DNA from: Miscanthus floridulus
Taxonomy: Eukaryota; Streptophyta; Magnoliopsida; Poales; Poaceae
NCBI RefSeq assembly: GCF_019320115.1
Contig: NC_089593.1
Location: 31,975,720-32,039,719, forward strand
Reading direction: 5' to 3'
DNA: 64,000 nt
The position numbers were made by a program, and so were the translations under genes. Below the pieces are notes generated by a model that made no database searches, was not told the DNA's origin, and saw only the letters and a list, made by a program, of their open reading frames with translations. Below, in pieces: positions 61,485-64,000 of the stretch. The first letter of the stretch is position 1; each line of letters opens with the position of its first letter.

Positions 61485-63465
61485 CTAAGCACATTTTGGT
61501 ACCCAACTCTTGTTGGGTCCTTTTGGGTTAGTCAACAAGTGCTTAGGCACCCAAATGGCCTTAGTACTAGTTTGTGGTGAACACATCACCTTGCTAGTGC
61601 TAATTCCATTTGTGGTCTTCCTAAGCATATTGTCATAAACAAATGTGTTTGGCTTAGGGATGTTACCATTTGGGCAATCATAGCTTAGATGCCCCTTTCT
61701 TCCACAAGCATAGCATATGTGACCTTTGTTTGCTCTATGCTTGTTTTGCTTGTATGGACATCCATCAACCTTGTGGCCCATCTCATTGCATCCATAGCAT
61801 CTTCTTGTTGCAACTTGGGCTTCCTTTCTTGACTCTTGATATATTGGGCATTTTTTTGGTAGGGTGCCCCAATTTCTTGCTCATGAGACAAGCGCTTTGT
61901 CCATCACTCTTCACTTGCTTGGCCTCCTTGATTGAAGCCTTTTGAGTGGTGGCTTCAACCTTGTCGGCCCAATTCTTATGTGGACACATAGCCCACTCAT
62001 GTCCATACAATCCACAACCATAGCACATACTTTTTCCATGTTTCTTGCTCTTGGTTGTGTTGGCCTTGCTTGAAATGTGATTCCTTTGTTGGGTTTTGAA
62101 GGAAGCAAGGTTTGAACCCTTCTCAAGCTTCTTCACCATGTTATCACGGTTATCTTGAGAAGGTTGTGCTTTCTCCTTACCCTTCAATCGAATCACATCT
62201 TTCTTTAATCTTTTCACCTCTTCTTTGAGCTCTACATTTTCTATAAATTTTTGTTCAATCAAAGATTGGCTTGTTTGAGAAGCACACTCATTAGCACAAG
62301 AAATATTCAATTGAGATTGCGTACAAGTGAGTGTGTGAGTGGAAGGTTGAGATGATTTTACCGTTGTAATCACAACCTCATGAGCCACCTCAAGCATGAT
62401 GCTTGATTCTACTAATTCTTCATGAGAACACTTGAGATGAACATAGTTTGCTTATAGCACATTATATTTGCTAGAGAGTTCATCTAATTTTGCCTTGAGC
62501 TCAAAGTTTTCCTTCTCTAGTTGTGAAACACTAGAAGAGGAGTTAGTAACTAAAACATGCTCAATTGATAATTTTTCATACCTCTCATTTATGGCCTTTA
62601 GCTCTTGCAATTTGGAGATGAGAAACTTTTCTTGATTTTGAAGTGATTGCTCTTGTTTCTCATTCTCTTCCTCTAGCTCATCATTCTTCTCAACTAGCTT
62701 CATGAGAATGAGCTTGTCTTTGTTGCTTAGATGATCAAGAGTGTAGCCATCTTCAATTTCAATATCACTCTCTTCTTGATCATCTACTCGTGCTATCTCC
62801 TTGGCTTGATCTTTCTTGCTAGCCATCTTCTTGCTTTTCTTGGCCATGAGACACAAGTGATGAGTATCATGAGATACTAAGGTTGACTCATCACTTGGCC
62901 ACCACCGGGCTTGAGCCTTATCATCACAGACAGCCTCGGCCATACCGAATGCGTCTGGTAGGGATACCGGACACATCCGGCATGCGCTTATAGACAGCGC
63001 AGTCACCTTGGCTTGCACCTCTTGCTCCGGCTCGGTGCTCTTGAGGTCTTGTGAGGCTTCTTCACTGCATGAAGACATAATGGACATATTTTCCATTGAC
63101 TCGACCTCAAGTGCATCATAGCATTTGGATTTTCCATATAACTCAATGAGTTTGGTCCAAATGAGATGAGCACTCTCCAGAGGTGGTTGTCCATTGAATA
63201 TTGCCTCATCTTGAACCTCTGCACTCAATGTATTCAAAATAATATTAATAGCTTGAGCATTGAGTTGCACGCATATCTCTTCCTCTTTTGATAAATTCTT
63301 ATAGTTGCTCCAATCAACTATAGGAAGAGGTATGCTTGCAAACACAATATGCTCAACAAGAGGACTAATATCTCTAAAAGCATTGAGTACATGAATGGAC
63401 CAAGGTAGAAAGTTTGAACCATCATATTGGAGAAGCACTAGCTCCAACTCGATAGGCGTCGACAT
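61485..63465 (-). pseudogene. Gag-like gene of copia-2 with four zinc knuckles, nearly intact
   Basis: The start is ATG 63465 (MSTPIELELVLLQYDGSNFLPW), 39 bases after the primer site. The N-terminal half is a copia gag (UBN2-like) domain with AQAINIILNTLS and LIWTKLIELYG. An acidic linker and a long coiled coil follow (KLILMKLVEKNDELEEENEK onward). After an in-frame TAA at 62452-62454 the same frame continues with a second coiled coil. Next come the knuckles CYGCGLYGHEWAMC, a degenerate CLMSKKLGHPTKKM, and, after a one-base shift near 61800, CYGCNEMGHKVDGC and CYACGRKGHLSYDC. It ends WVPKHLLTNPKGPNKSWVPK. Only one stop and one frameshift separate it from an open frame of about 650 codons. Confidence 0.8.
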
Positions 63466-63503
63466 CCTTTTCTCACGGCGGTGAAGCTTTAGGTGAGAAC
63501 CTG

Positions 63504-63515
63504 GCTCTGATACCA
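63504..63515 (-). other. Primer-binding site of copia-2
   Basis: TGGTATCAGAGC on the minus strand, two bases inside the 5' LTR, complementary to initiator tRNA-Met. Confidence 0.92.
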
Positions 63516-63517
63516 AT

Positions 63518-64000
63518 TGAAAAGACCTAGGATGTCGCCTAGAGGGGGGTGAATAGGCGTTTCTGAAAAATCAACACCTTTAAAAGCGGAAACGATTAGT
63601 AATAAGAGTTTCCAAAATGGAAACTCCAAATCAAAGTAATACAACCCCTCATAAGTTAGCCACAAAGTATATAAAAGATACTAGATAAACCTAGGGAGCC
63701 AAACAGCGGCAACCAAAGAGTTGAATCAAAATGCACTAGTCAGTTAATGTCGGAAGTCCCGACAGTTTGGGTCAGAACTTCCGACGTGTCAGAAGTCCCG
63801 ACGGTTGGGTCAGAACTTCCGACACGTGTCAGAAGTTCCAACAGATTGGGTCAGAACTTCCAACGCAAACTGTCAGCACTTCCGACCCCTACGGGAAATG
63901 AACTACAAGTGCTAAAATGAACTTTGTGATGCCGATAACTTACAAACCCACTTCCTAGTGGTAAGGTAAGGTGTTGGGTCACTCTCTTGACGTTGATAAG
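63518..64000 (-). repeat. 5' LTR of copia-2 (partial, cut by the window edge)
   Basis: It starts TGAAAAGACCTAGG and is colinear with 54911-55393. It should extend to about 65990. Confidence 0.9.

Larger units (their letters stand above)
54911..64000 (-). mobile_element. Copia-type LTR retrotransposon on the minus strand, gag-like gene only (copia-2), truncated by the window
   Basis: The 3' LTR is 54911-57382 (TGAAAGGACC...GCACTTTCA) and the 5' LTR begins at 63518 and leaves the window. The primer site TGGTATCAGAGC (minus strand, 63504-63515) and the polypurine tract (57383-57400) give the orientation. In the 483 bases that can be compared the LTRs differ at about nine positions, all transitions. 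The internal 6.1 kb encodes a gag-like protein followed by about 4 kb with no pol. The full element should be about 11 kb. It inserted into MURA; the left flank ends GACAAC. Confidence 0.9.

Overview
The window is nuclear DNA from a grass (Poaceae), most likely a panicoid with a large repeat-rich genome. The signs are plant-type split genes with GT-AG introns and GC-rich 5' ends, an Au-type tRNA-derived SINE, Stowaway and hAT MITEs, and copia and gypsy LTR retrotransposons nested inside one another. The species cannot be fixed by eye. Host genes take up about a tenth of the sequence; most of the rest is mobile DNA.

Layout. 1-2040: no recognisable gene, ending in half of a MITE-like hairpin. 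2041-20299: a retrotransposon nest. A broken minus-strand gypsy element (LTR 18908-20299, LTR fragment 2041-2257) encloses a very long LTR that starts TGTAACACCC (3199-15532). That LTR carries a 931-bp tandem duplication and is split by a complete copia element (5025-11604, target duplication CATAT). 20300-28740: a gene island holding an intact Myb/SANT-like gene (22716-23889), a LINE tail, an F-box-like pseudogene, several MITEs and a partial second copy of the Myb/SANT locus. 28996-32635: an intact nine-exon P-loop ATPase gene of the Ycf45/SpoIIIAA type with a plastid-like leader. 32636-36067: intergenic, with one complete Au SINE. 36076-44554: an autonomous-type hAT transposon (8-bp target duplication GGCACGCC) whose transposase is broken by two frameshifts and by a 4.1-kb gag/pol-less gypsy element (38545-42692, target duplication GCTTG). 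45065-47495: small hAT-like and Stowaway elements. About 47640-54910: part of a Mutator-like element with the C-terminus of MURA, a decayed plant-mobile-domain gene, a decayed GRF-like zinc-finger gene and an intact small zinc-finger gene. 54911-64000: a minus-strand copia element inserted into MURA; its 5' LTR runs off the window.

The two real host genes, Myb/SANT and ATPase, appear to have been neighbours before a local duplication: each copy of the duplicated segment keeps one gene whole and a remnant of the other. The two copia elements belong to different families but share an unusual design. Both have a gag-like gene rich in zinc knuckles and coiled coil, no visible pol, and an array of short GC-rich motifs directly upstream of the LTR TATA box. 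By-eye LTR comparisons suggest that the copia at 5-11.6 kb is older than the gypsy at 38.5 kb and the copia at 54.9 kb.

All boundaries, splice sites and divergences were read by eye. No database or alignment program was used.
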